Below are positions 45,530-57,008 of a DNA stretch of 64,000 nucleotides, in pieces (the stretch's first letter is position 1; each line of letters opens with the position of its first letter). The DNA is from Diphasiastrum complanatum (Eukaryota > Streptophyta > Lycopodiopsida > Lycopodiales > Lycopodiaceae), in the NCBI GenBank assembly GCA_029204225.1, contig CM055104.1, positions 39,979,846 to 40,043,845 on the forward strand, written 5' to 3'. The notes under the pieces are model-generated. The model did no database searches and was not told where the DNA came from. It worked only from the letters and a program-made list of their open reading frames with translations. Position numbers and translations under genes: made by a program.

Positions 45530-46218
45530 TAGGATCCAATAATTGAGTACTATCTCCTCCTATGAAAGATCTTACAACAATTTGTGAATTGATTCTCACT
45601 AGCTACTCAAATCTCTCTAAAACAAGATCTATTTCACATCAAATGATGAAGTATAGGCAAAGTTAGGATCTAACACTCTTAGCACGTGTGAAATACACTA
45701 AGAAACCAATTTTGACTCAAATACAATGATATTGCATGAACAAAATGGCTAAGATCTCAAAACAGTGCCTAGATCACATATAGATGAGATTGGCAAGCAT
45801 ACAACTGTGATTTTGGATCAACCAAGCAATCTCTTGACCAAACCAAATGTGTCCACCCAGGTCTAGGTGCCCTACCTAACCCTCTTCAAAAGCTTATAAC
45901 TTTTGATTGGCTCAACTAAATGGAATGAAACTGATTGCAACATAAACTAGACAAAAATAGCTTCAAAACAAGCTATCAAGCAAGATAAATGGATCAAACA
46001 TGAGAGAGAACTTCCAAACTGAAATTGGATGTTCCTCACACGTGTCTGAGCACCTGATTCCGTACAGTACTAGGTCAGACCCAATCAATGTTCTTTTGAT
46101 CTCTTTTGATCCAAGATTGAACAAGATAGCTAGGAAAATGGGCCTTGACAACTTCTAGCTCAAGATTGATGAAATTTTTTTCACTTAGATGGATCAAAAT
46201 GCATGGTAACCTTAGGTA

Positions 46219-46231
46219 GGCTCTGATACCA
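46219..46231 (-). promoter_or_regulatory. tRNA-Met primer-binding site
   Basis: On the minus strand TGGTATCAGAGCC, directly beside the 5' LTR. It is identical in sequence to the site of the nested element at 23453-23465. Confidence 0.93.
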
Positions 46232-46936
46232 TGTTGAATATCACACGTGTGGACTGTCCACTACATGTACTTGTGATCTCCTAAGGTGTGTAGATGCACC
46301 AAGATCAAGACTAGATTGAGATTCAAGATCAGTCTTGAATCCTATGGCAAAAACACACTACTACATGCATTCAATCACTTCCAACTCTCACTCACACATG
46401 TGGGAAGTATTCAAAAAATAATCTAAGTAAAAACAAGCTGCTCTCCTCGGGTAGAGAGAGAAAGCTAGAAATCCAATAACTCACAAAATCCATGAAATCA
46501 CCAAATCAATTAGCTTCAAAATGAGGAGTACAATGATACTAGTAGGTCCACGAGCTACCACTATGCTTAACTATGATTGGACCATATTTTGTCACCTCTT
46601 GATCCTATTGGATCATTGATCTATGCACCTCTTAATTCTATTGGACTATATTCAAGCACACCTCAATTTCCTATTGGACCTCACAAGGTTCCACCTCTAA
46701 ATCCTATTGGACCTCTTGGAATTCATCAAACAAAAACTTTACACTTGTCTACACTCTAATTAGCAAGTGTTTAGCCTCTTACTCTATTTTGGCTCAATAG
46801 TGGCATTACAAGTGGAAATGCATAATCTGCCATCTATGCCAAATTTATTCCTATCAACATCCTACACCTAGATGCTTGATGTAAAAAACATAAGACCCCT
46901 ATATCTAACATAGATAATCTTTTTCAATTCTTCACA
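46232..46936 (-). repeat. 5' LTR, 705 bp
   Basis: Begins TGTTGAATATCACACG and ends CAATTCTTCACA. The ATTGGA motifs recur at 46576, 46607, 46640, 46673 and 46706. Differences from the 3' LTR include CACACATGTG here against CACACGTGTG, CCTATTGG against CATATTGG, and two T/C changes. Confidence 0.95.
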
Positions 46937-46992
46937 GACCTTAGGCAGATAAACCTTTGTGCGTTGTGTGAAAGGAGTGGCCCACCACCGTA

Positions 46993-47119
<127 letters not shown>

Positions 47120-48387
47120 ACATGTGCCAAGCAAGAGAGGGGATCTGGTATATAGATGACTTTGGCATCTATAGGAGGCGTGCAACTCTATCTTCAGCTA
47201 TTGGATCAAGATCCACCAAAATTTAGGGTGGAGATTCGCTAAACCATGACCGTTGGATTTTGACTAACTATTGGATTAAGAAATATCCATTTCAATTTCA
47301 TGTGAAGGGACCGAAAGTGCAAAGTATGAAAACCACCCCTGGACCAATGTAACTAGGAGAGTGAACAAGCAGAGGACTTTCAAGACCAAACCCAAGATCC
47401 AAGATTAGGTAACTGATACAAAGAAAAAAAGGGAATTGAATGGTGGAAAAACCAACCCAACCAAGCACATACCAAAACCACCCCTGGACTCTATCTTTTA
47501 TGTGTTGGAATTGCCTTCACCCGGTATGGCATAAACATCACCAATCTCTTTTGTTTTGTTGGTTACTGTTTGAACCAAATAGAAACCATTTTTGTATTTA
47601 GAGTAACAATCTGTGGGCACTTTTTTTTGTGCTTTGGAATATCGTACGGACTGTATTCTTAGTTTGATAATGTGATTTCAAACTTTATAAATGTTGCATC
47701 AGATCTCGGTTTGTCATTTTCATTGGTGAATAGTGCCCTAAACCCTAAAAGTACATTTGATTTTTATTCCTGGATATGGTTGCTTTAAGTCCGAACATGT
47801 TGTTGATGCATCGAGTTCAGATTATTTTGCTCGTGACTCTACTCATGGCTATTTAAAAATAAAACGGAAATAAACTCACTAAACTTGCAAATTGTTACTT
47901 GCAAATTGTCCAGCCCCCATTGAGAGAAGTGCTAGAGAATTCCCATAGCCCCCCCTAGTAACCTCTGCTAGGCACCTCCTAATCCTATCCACTCTAAAGA
48001 TGAGTTCAAATGGGCACAAACAGTGTGATTTTGCTCTATATCTATATAGCTTCCCATCTATGGATATTATGAAAACCAAAATTTTCTCTCCTCATTTTGG
48101 CTACCTCAATTTTCCACATTGAGTAAATATTTTACAAGAGATGTTGTCAGGAGGCTATGGAATGATGGCAAGTAAAATGAGAGATTTGCAAGTAAAATAT
48201 GCAAAAAAAGAGGGCAACAATGTTGCGAGTAATAGTGCAAATAATAGATGAGTGCTTACTCACGTATTTATAAAGCTAGAATTCTAACTTGCCTACTCTC
48301 ATTTGGCAAACTCGACATACATTATGGCTTCTTGACCATACATCATCAAATATGGCATTTGTCATATGCTCACTTTAATATGGTCGA
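47120..48387. other. Non-coding sequence
   Basis: No domain or RNA gene was recognised; open frames are short. CTTGCAAATTGTTACTTGCAAATTG at about 47884 is a short direct repeat. The right boundary is the start of similarity to the nested element family at about 48388. Confidence 0.4.
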
Positions 48388-49139
48388 GCAAAACACTACC
48401 ATTATTCCTATAATTGAAATAGGATAATCTTTGGTCCTTACATTGGAATAATCATGCTCAAAGCATGTGGACCCAAAGATTTCCAATACAAATGATGTTT
48501 CATCCTTTATGATACTATTCAAATTATTACAAAAATAGTTATCCAATGAAATCGTTTTATCAACAACAAATGGAGATTTGAAAGCATCTAATTTCATTGT
48601 CTTGTCATAAAGAGTACTAAACATCATAGATCTTAAATGTCATAAACAACAAGTCACTCCATGACTACTAATACTATCCAACAAGTATTTAAAGATAGTA
48701 GACTCTCCAATGCTCACCATCCTTGCAAGATGCACATTTGAATGGAAAATTTGCATGCAGTTTGATGCTCGGCCTTTGTCATTGAGGACCTCCTTGGAAG
48801 TCTCATGCTTTGAGGCTGATCCTCAAGATCTTCCTCCTTTTGATGCTCCTCCTCAATGCAAGCAAAATCACACTTTGCCAAGATCTCCTCTTGAGTGATC
48901 TCCTCCTTTGCCAAGCTCACCCTCTCAAAAGCAACACTAGTTTCCAACTTAAACAATCTTCTATGTTTAAATCCCTTTGCAATGCAAACATCATTCTTAA
49001 AAATGGAACAAACTCCATGCTCAAAGTGGACATCCAAACCACTTTCCAAGAGTTGACCAACACTTAGCATATTCTTGGTGATTGATGGTACATAAAGGAC
49101 ATTTTCTAGATCCATACTTATTGAGAAATCTAGATACAA
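48388..49139 (-). pseudogene. Protease end and degenerate integrase, second copy
   Basis: Two frames: 48714-49139 (LENVLYVPSITKNMLSVGQL, VHFEHGVCSIFKNDVCIAKG) and 48370-48627 (FSTLYDKTMKLDAFKSPFVV, LDNYFCNNLNSIIKDETSFV). A one-base deletion against the first copy, near 48768 (GATGCTCGG where the first copy has GATGACTCGG), separates them. The first copy's own break near 20905 is not present here (the bases read on to RTKDYPISIIGIM). The two copies thus have different inactivating changes in an otherwise shared frame. Confidence 0.8.
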
Positions 49140-49575
49140 AGAGAGACATGTGGAAAGTACGGATTTTGGTCCCTACCAAGTTTGGGATCAAATCTCCTCA
49201 CCTATAGTTTCAAACTCGCCATCTCAAACCTAGTTTTTAGCACCAAAAGTTGCTAAAGATGGATTTGCTTTTGATCAATGGTTAATGCTCTTGTACTTGG
49301 CTCTGATCCAATGTGAAAGTACTATACTTTGGGACCATAAATGTATCTACAAAAGATCCCCAAGAGTGATTGGATGCTTGCTTAACAATCTATCAAAAAA
49401 CTAGAGACAAAAAAGTTGATCTAGATTGGCAATCTGACAAACAACAAGCAAGAACAATCACTAGCATTGATCAATCACCAAATTCAACTTCACATATGTG
49501 TACTATAGGATGTAGTATGGCCTTAAAGCTGAGAAACAAGTAGAAATTGATTTGGTTGCATTTGGATCACAAAAT
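48388..49575 (-). mobile_element. Truncated second copy of the non-autonomous Copia family
   Basis: It aligns by eye with 20850-21610 of the element at 19590-24168, then jumps at about 49145 to the equivalent of 23296, so Gag and its zinc knuckle and the DSG part of protease are deleted. It retains the primer-binding site region (CTCTGATCCAATG, with one change) and the first 260 bp of the 5' LTR (TGTGAAAGTACTATACTTTG from about 49312), which ends at about 49575. Its left end lacks the linker, RT and 3' LTR. Confidence 0.85.
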
Positions 49576-50190
49576 TCGGCCACTTCGAAGACTTCTGGTC
49601 CTTTGCATTTGTCGCATTTTTCGGCTATTGCAAAAAACACTTCATTTATGCAGAGCGGGAATTTTTTATATTCAATTTTGAATTTAAGCCATCACCTTGC
49701 ATTAATTATCAGCAAGTGAATTTCCAAAAAGTCCTAACCGAACGAGTGCCAACACATCGCAGCCAACTGGATGTCGAAATTGATGATCTAATATCTTAGT
49801 ATAAGTAGTTGTTCATAGTTCTACATTGATAGATGAATAGCAGATCATTAGCAAACAATTGATAATGAAGCATAGTTAGCATCTCTCTCAAGATTTCAAG
49901 CTTGAACACTCTTGAGCATTTTAGCTCAGTTCTTTAGAGTTGATTTAGAGTTTGCTATTGCGCTTACTGCTTATTAGCAGAAGTGCTTAATTCAGATAGA
50001 GTTACAATTACTCAGAGCATGCAGCTTTGATCCACAATTCCTTTGTGCTCATTTCCATTCTGATTTATTTCTTTCATTTAATCAATCTATCTTTTATTGC
50101 GTTCAGTATCATATCAGTATGCATGCATCTCTGTAATTCTTTTGTAATTGATAAGACTAGTGAACTTATAAGAAGGCATTATTTCTGGCC
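49576..50190 (+). repeat. Diverged solo LTR related to the Copia at 27-31 kb
   Basis: In the plus orientation it resembles the reverse complement of 27015-28006: for example CTTGAACACTCTTGAGCATT and GTTTGCTATTGCGCTTACTG match CTTGAACACTCCTGAGCATT and TTGCTATTGCGCTACTGC of that LTR. No internal element sequence follows, and the ends are approximate. Confidence 0.6.
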
Positions 50191-50984
50191 ACGACCGTGA
50201 ACTGCTTGCCATTGACCGAAATGGAAGGCAAATAGACCCTGTTGAAAATCACATCTACCATGACATGATAGTGGTTAACATCGTGAAAGCGCTAATCCCA
50301 CCATTCAAGTGATTGATAAACCATATCTATGCAAAAAGAAGATATGTGAAAATACAATAGGTCCTCCACTACGATGTAAGCATAAGAGATTAGTGGCCCT
50401 GGCGCCCTATCCATTGAGGAACCGGAGGCATTCTTTAGATACTGACATATCCCAACACACTACGAAGTAAAAGCCCAAAGTATCAGGAAGTACTCTGGAA
50501 GAGATCCAATGTGAACCTAACAAGACAAATATAATGCAACCAATTGTGATTCATGCTGACGAAGCACCGTTTCCAAAACTAAGAAATACCACTTTGGAAT
50601 TCCATGGTGCCCCTTACGAAAGTGCCAAAAATCATATCAATGCCTTTAGAACTGCATGTTTAGTAAACCGCATCACTAATCCCCATCACATCAAGTGCAA
50701 GAGATGTATGTATCTCCATCCCCTAGCTATGTCTTGAGACGTTCTAGCTCAACCGAACCACCTTTCTCTTCAAATGAGAACTCAATGGATTTCTTAAAAG
50801 TAGCTCATAATCTATTGGAGGATGATCATTCAACACCACCTATGAATGATAAAGAGGGAATATCTCAAGTACCTCATAAGCTATTGGAGGATGATCATTC
50901 AACACCACTTATGAATGATAGAGGAAATATCTTGAGTAGAGAATGACAATGAGAAGTTTTGTAGAAGATGAAAATGACAAAGAC
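50191..50984 (+). other. Unassigned sequence with a Gag-like fragment
   Basis: A 67-residue frame at 50534-50737 contains TTLEFHGAPYESAKNHINAF followed by RTACLVNRITNPHHIK, reminiscent of the start of a Gypsy Gag (a FHG block followed by a helix), but the evidence is weak. The frame at 50695-50946 includes a 23-residue segment repeated in tandem (see the repeat entry). Confidence 0.3.
50803..50936 (+). repeat. 69-bp tandem repeat, two copies
   Basis: CTATTGGAGGATGATCATTC occurs at 50812 and 50881, a period of 69 bp (23 codons), in a frame that stays open: LLEDDHSTPPMND and LLEDDHSTPLMND. The copies differ by a few bases. Confidence 0.85.
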
Positions 50985-53015
50985 CTCAATGGGATATTGG
51001 TCATACATTTCAATCTCATTGGGTCGCAAGTTTTACGTCAATCGATGCACTAGTTACTAAAGATGGAAAAGTAGCTAACAAGGCTATATGTAGGGCTTGT
51101 ATCTAGAAAATTAACAAAAATGTAGAGCTTCAATCGAAACTTGATGTTATTGAAAAACATTGTGCAAAAAAATATGTTGGAGAAAAACTAGAATGAAAAG
51201 AGCAAAATAATGCTCATGTTAAAAATGGTAGAGAGTATTTAGCATTCTTGAAAGGAAGACAACTAAACAACCAAATATTTTATTTCATCACGCCTTTGAT
51301 TAGATTTTCCAAATGAAATGATCAATTGAAGATCATACATTTTAGTGCTTTGCTCAATATCTTCAAGAAAGGTCAACCAATGATAATGATTATGAAAATT
51401 GTGCAACAATGTACATATTTATTGGAGTGGCAAATTGTCCTACACAACATTGGTCCATGACAAGTGGGTGGGATGGACAATGGCAAGACACTTGAACCGG
51501 GTTGTACTCGATGATATCAAACAAGAGGTCCAAGAAGCATCATTTATCTCCATTTCAATGGATGAAGTGACCGCAAAAATGGTATTGCATGGGTTGCTAT
51601 GCATGTCTATATTATAAAATATCACATTTGCATACCATATTTTGTACACCTTGGTAAGTTTGACTCATTAGCTAATGCGACCAACTTGATCCGCTATCTA
51701 ATGCAAATATTGTCAACAAACTTGTTTGTATAGGTTGTGATGGAGCATCTATATTACAAGGTCAAAGAAATGGAGTGTGTGTGCAAATTCAAACTAAATA
51801 TGCTCCATACATGGTGAGAATTCATTGCATGGCCCATCAAATCATACTAACCTACCTCACAAGATTCTATGAGAGTTTCAACTTGTGCAAGACATTGAGA
51901 TCCTTGTATCATCTGCTTACCAGTACTTTGCACGTAGCGCTAAACAAGCAACTGAGTTCAAGGAGAAGCTAAAGAAGTGGGTACAAATGGAAAAAAGCTA
52001 CTCACATATATTCCTACTAAATGGATTTTATTGTATCCTCCAGCACAACGAGTGTTTCATGAGTATCCAACAATGGTGATGTCGTGGACAATGATGCATG
52101 GAAGAGCGATTATGCAGAATATGCTATATGAAAACTATTGAATTTGACAACATTTCTTGGACTATGTGGAATCTTGCCAATGCTGCAAAAGATGCACTTT
52201 CTTGTAAAAGTTGTGCAACAAACAGAGATCTTCATTGTTGAGTACATTAAAGCAATAAAGATGACAAAACTTGAACTCTTTCAAATGTACAACACAACAA
52301 GAAACATGGATTTCAAGGAATTGCTTTCAAGGAGTGGCGCAACTTAATACAAGTCAACAAAAAATTTAAGTCTTTGAAGTTGGATAAAGATGGACATGTG
52401 TGCATCTTTGTGGAAGGAGAGTATCTAAAAATGAAAGTTCACAAAAAAACCCCATAGACAAGTGCTTACAAAGTCTGTAACAATGGAGGTCTTTAAAAAC
52501 AAGTGGATTTTGTACGAAAAAAATTGTGCAACATATCCAATAAACTCATAGGTTTAATATTGTCTATCCACATTTTGGTCAAGACAACTACCATCACATA
52601 CTCGCAAACTCATGGAATTCCATTTAAAATGCATGAAGTCTCACTTTGGTCATTTTGTGGAAATGGATGGGGTTACATATTCTAGCATTTTGGATTTTGA
52701 AGTACTATATGAGCAAGTTCTTTGTTTGTAGAAACAATGCATGAACAAGGTAATATTGTGCAAAATATAATAGAGTCAGAGTCAATTTTGGAAGCTATTT
52801 GACAAAGTTCTTTTTTACAGCTAGGGATTCTAGTGTATTTCAAACTTGCAAGTTTGTGTCAAACTTTCATCTTGGGTTCCATTGAAGATGAGAGATGCTT
52901 TAGTACTTTAAACTTTTTGAACGACAAACTGGAAAAAAAATACTTCTTAAACTTTTTAAAAATAGTTTTGTTTTTGAAAAAAAAAAATTGCTCAGATATA
53001 TCAAAGGACATCTCA
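50985..53015 (+). mobile_element. Decayed hAT-family transposase
   Basis: Pieces in several plus-strand frames. The N-terminal part (about 51000-51120) has SHWVASFTSIDALVTKDGKV with Cys residues (a TTF/BED-like zinc region). The frame at 51399-51617 has RHLNRVVLDDIKQEVQEASF, ISISMDEVTAK, where hAT elements have 'fs...DEst'. 51735-51870 reads CDGASILQGQRNGVCVQIQT and IHCMAHQ, the conserved hAT block with the HCxAH-like motif. 52833-53024 carries the C-terminal dimerisation region (LASLCQTFILGSIEDERCFS, TLNFLNDKL). hAT transposases excise and reinsert DNA elements and make 8-bp duplications. Terminal repeats were not found. Confidence 0.75.
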
Positions 53016-53619
53016 ATGAGTTAACCAGAAAACTCACGCTTATCCTCACTAGGTTATTCACACTCAGTTTATTTTTATTATCCCTTTTGTCAGAGGTCTT
53101 TGATTAACATTTCACTACTTGAAGAGTAGAACTATAATTACTCACACCAATCTATTACTTGCCAAAAGAGATAAATTTAAAAGTTGTGAAGTGGAAACTG
53201 ATCTAACTGGTTATGAGCCTTCCCATTTCTCTAATCTTTTCTCCTTTTACCATTTTTTGAACTTTTCATTTTTGATCTATCTACACTCATAAAGACAAAT
53301 CCACAAAAATTATGAAAAAATTGAAAAGCGAAACACAACAAATGGGTTCTAAATCCATCATGGTGTATGTACTTGAGGTTCGGTAGGAGACTATCTACTT
53401 TGGATCATCAAGATCTAGAAGAGTTAGTAGACATGCCGATTGGGATAGCTAACAAATACTTTGAGATAGATCCGTCGAGATGGACGATCCTAGTCCAATT
53501 GTCTCTCATGTTATCAAATTTTTTTCCAAGGCTAACCTACCACAATTTAGTTAAAAGAGAGATCCCGACAATTGTTAAAGACCCAGGCATGTAGAGTCTA
53601 CAAAGATGACAACTCATGA
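53016..53619. other. Unassigned sequence
   Basis: A 75-residue frame at 53367-53594 (STLDHQDLEELVDMPIGIAN) has no recognisable family; it may be part of the following Gypsy element. The rest is AT-rich non-coding DNA. Confidence 0.35.
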
Positions 53620-55975
53620 GAGTTTTTACACTACTTGATCTATGCCTCATTGAGACTACAAAGGATTGGTATTTTAATTTGGAGTAGAACAAACATGACA
53701 ACTAAGATAGCTTGCAAGCCAGCTTTATCACTCAATTCAAGACCAACCGCTCCTTCTCTAATCATTTCTTACAGTAATAATAGCAACCAAGCAATAAATG
53801 TGAGTGATAACCATTTGCTCCTATGGTTGCAACCTGAGCTCCAGGCCCTGTGTCGACCGATATGGAGAAAATGGTGCACGCGATCAATCTACTTCAACAA
53901 TAGACTATCCACATGCAGGCAAAACATGAATGAGCAGAGGTAGAGAGGAAGGCCATGTCGCAATCTCGTCAAGCCCTCTTGAACCCAATGTTTACCTTGA
54001 AATTTTTTATTGGGGAGAAGAAGGGCGGACACCAAGATGTTGTTTTGGCATGGCTAGATCAATGGACTTCCCACTTTTCCATGCATGATTTGACAGAAAA
54101 CTCTAGGATCTCCACGACCATCATGTTTTTATGCAGGAAACCATATTCTTGGTGGCACGATCTCAAAGAGCGGGCTATGGTTTAGGGTTTAGGGATCGTG
54201 CCACCAAGAATATGGGTCTAGAGCATGCTCACACTTGGGAGAATTTCAGGTAGCTTTTAAGGCCACATTTATATTGGTCTTAGACAATTTTGAATATTAT
54301 CATAAATATGCAGCATTGCAAATGGGTACGAAGTCTTTAGATGTCTATTTGCAAGATTTCTAAGAGGCGACTTCGCAGTGTGTAAACCAAATTGACGGAG
54401 TCCTGCTTAAGCTACACTTCATTTTAAATTCTCCCAAGAAATAGCAGCTTGAAGTACGTCATAACGAGCTACAGACCCTTGAGGATGCGGTGTGCTTCGC
54501 CATGATTTTTTACGACACGCACTGTATAACTCGCAAAGAGCAACAAAGCCAAAATCCTGAACCCAGACCCTTTTCGAGTCCCTCTTTCAAAAAGGTCAAA
54601 GAGAAAATTGTCAACATAGCTTCCCCTTCGGGAAAGAAAAAGAAATGCCTATGGTAGGAATGAGTCTTTAAAAAAGGATTATGTAACTCAGTTTATCCTT
54701 TTTGCATAATGGCTCAATGATCCATCTTAAAGGTGATGTGCTTGAACTACATTTTGTAAATGCTCATGAAGCAAATCAATGTTCGTTGGACTCAGAGTAT
54801 CATTCGTATCTATGTTATCCGAAAGATGAATGTTACATAGATGCTTTTGTTACTCAAAATTTTAATATTTGTGTAATGTCTTTTCCTAAAGCTTTGTCTT
54901 TTTTAGATGCTAATTTAGAATCTACACCTAAGAGTAAATTTTTTGAAATACTTAGGGAGGAATACAATGATGTATTCCCTGAGCAACTTGCCTAAGGGTC
55001 TACCCCCCCTCTAGGGACGTAGATCATCACATAGATCTACTTCCCGACAGCTCGCATGTACTACAGGATGAGCCTGAAGGAAGAAGATGAAGCTGTTCCC
55101 TTGGGGAGCTCTTGTGTTATTAACTGAAAAAAAACACAGTGGTATATGTCTTTCTGTCGATTGTGAAAATGTCAACTAGCTATGTTGGTTTTATTTGGCA
55201 ATTTTGAGGCCAATATGCATTTTTATCTTAGAGATAGACTTTATAAAGCTAATAAGGCCTAAGAATAGTGGATTTACTATTTTTGACACCTAGGCAAGTC
55301 GATAAGGTCGCATATAGATCTCTTGATATTGTTTAAAATACATGCATTGAATCTAGTCATGCTAGATCTAGGTTTTGTTAAAGATTTAGAAACTTCCATA
55401 AGTTGATGGGCTTGTGCAAGAACATTTGAATAGGACAAGAGGCTATTATAAATAGGCTACAAGCAAAGAGAGGAACCCATCTATCTCATTTATTCTTATG
55501 GAAGATGTCTGTTTGGGTTTCTACATCTCGATGGTGATATAGTAAAAATTTGTGTGTAGAATGCTATTTTTCTTATGTGTATGGATCCACACGTGTGAGT
55601 ACTGTTGTTGTACTGCTATTGTATAGACAAGAATAGGAAATTATCATTTCTAAGTGTTTTTAGATACTCTACTTACGAGAAAGAACTTTTTGCTTTCATC
55701 CACGCATTAAAGATCTGGAGACTTTTGTACGGATCTAAATTCGTGGTTATGACGGATCACTAACCTCTTAAATTTATGTGTGATGCCTCGGACCTTAGGA
55801 GTTGTAAGGCCCGTTGGTCATTCAGGAGTTTGATTTTGACATGAAGTACTGTCGAGGTATGTCAAATTGTGTCGCTGATGCTTTGAGTCGGATTGGAGAG
55901 GTTCATCACTTATGCTTTGTTGAGTTCCAATCCGTATCTTTCTCTGCGAGACTTTTGTTGGACCGATGAGTTTTT
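53620..55975 (+). mobile_element. Decayed Gypsy retrotransposon (Gag to RNase H)
   Basis: Plus-strand debris in order: Gag (53955-54185, VVLAWLDQWTSHFSMHDLTE; continuing in other frames to about 54640, for example AALQMGTKSLDVYLQDF), a jump to the protease-RT linker (54702-54995), a damaged RT start (LREEYNDVFPEQL, then PPSRDVDHHIDLLP in pieces), and RNase H (about 55670-55960: YEKELFAFIHALKIWRLLY, TDHQPLKFMCDASDLR-like, KYCRGMSNCVADALSRI). It belongs to the same family as the minus-strand relic at 11.5-13.0 kb (shared SFPKALSFLDANLEST). RT motifs with YxDD are deleted. No LTR was found. Confidence 0.8.
54702..54995 (+). pseudogene. Gypsy protease-RT linker fragment
   Basis: 97 residues: SMIHLKGDVLELHFVNAHEA, YHSYLCYPKDECYIDAFVTQ, SFPKALSFLDANLEST, LREEYNDVFPEQL. 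It is about 75% identical by eye to the minus-strand fragments at 12082-12519. It has no catalytic residue and serves to tie the two Gypsy relics together. Confidence 0.85.
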
Positions 55976-57008
55976 CGGTTGCATTTGGCAAGAAGTTCTG
56001 GTAGGAAGCTCTATTTTGAGAGATAATCTTGGAACATAGGATTTCAAGAAGTCACACAGTCATGGAAATTGCATGAGAGACAAAATTTTGAAGCTAGTTT
56101 TTATCATATATAGTTATAATGGCTATATTTTAACACAAATGTTCATATATTATCTTCATATAGGCGAAAAAAAGCCTAACTTTTTTCAAGAAATTAAGGA
56201 AATTTCGCTCGTCTCATAATTTTTTGACTGGTTAACAAAAATTCGCCCCCCAAAAAAAACATTGTATTTGAGTGTCTACTTGATATGGTAAGAATGGCGA
56301 GTAAAAATAATGAGCAAAAAAGAAGGTACTCGAATCGGCAAGTAATAGGGGATGCTATGATTTCATCTTGCCGTCTAATGGGGTGGTAGATCAGAGCTAG
56401 CTTTGCTTATTGGTGGATTGATGAGTAAAAAGTTTACATAAATTCTATATGAGAGTGACATAAGGGTGCTCCCTTGTGTTATTATAACTTTTGAGACTTG
56501 CATCATGCTTTGACATATGCTTCATCTCCTACCTCAACACATTCTATATGAGAGTGAGGGTGCTCCCTTGTCTTATTATAACTTTTGAGACCGGCATCAT
56601 GCTTTGACATGCACTTGAGGCTTGCCATATATCCCAACCCAAATTTAAGCCCTCTTTAGAGAGGAAATTTTTTTTAAGCGCTCTTTACCTGTGAATTTGG
56701 CCCCATTTCTTGTTGCCATAGGAGAGTGAGTGACTTTTCCTTGGGAAACCTAAAATGGGTTCATGGATCCTATCATACTCCCTACTACCTACACCAAATA
56801 AACCAAAAAGGGTCCCCCATATGTCGGTGAACATGTACTTTATTCTGGGGAGTTCGATGCCTGGTAGCCGTATCAATTGGTCATAAAAGAGAAACAAAAA
56901 GAATGAAGTAGAAAGGTTTGAGAACAAAAGCAGAAGCAAGCGATCGAGAAGACGAGGAGAGGGAAGAGAGCAGAGCGTCGTAGCAGATGCCAGCACGCCT
57001 GATCTCCC
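55976..57008. other. Intergenic sequence upstream of the WD-repeat gene, with a 99-bp tandem repeat
   Basis: No older gene was recognised. ATTCTATATGAGAGTGA begins at 56442 and again at 56541; both are followed by GGGTGCTCCCTTGT and ATTATAACTTTTGAGAC, so a unit of about 99 bp is present twice (second copy ends near 56613). The last 150 bp before 57009 are purine-rich and may be promoter and 5' untranslated region. Confidence 0.6.

Larger units (their letters stand above)
41714..46936 (-). mobile_element. Copia retrotransposon with complete ends but deleted RT
   Basis: Minus-strand element of 5223 bp with 705-bp LTRs (41714-42418; 46232-46936), a primer-binding site (46219-46231), a purine tract (AGGAGGAG sense) and the target duplication GACCT (41709-41713 and 46937-46941). 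The LTRs differ at about eight positions by eye. Inside, Gag, protease and integrase are readable but frameshifted, and RT is deleted from just after NAFLNG to the last third of RNase H, so YVDD is missing. With such similar LTRs, some of the defects probably predate insertion, implying mobilisation by another element's enzymes. Confidence 0.93.
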
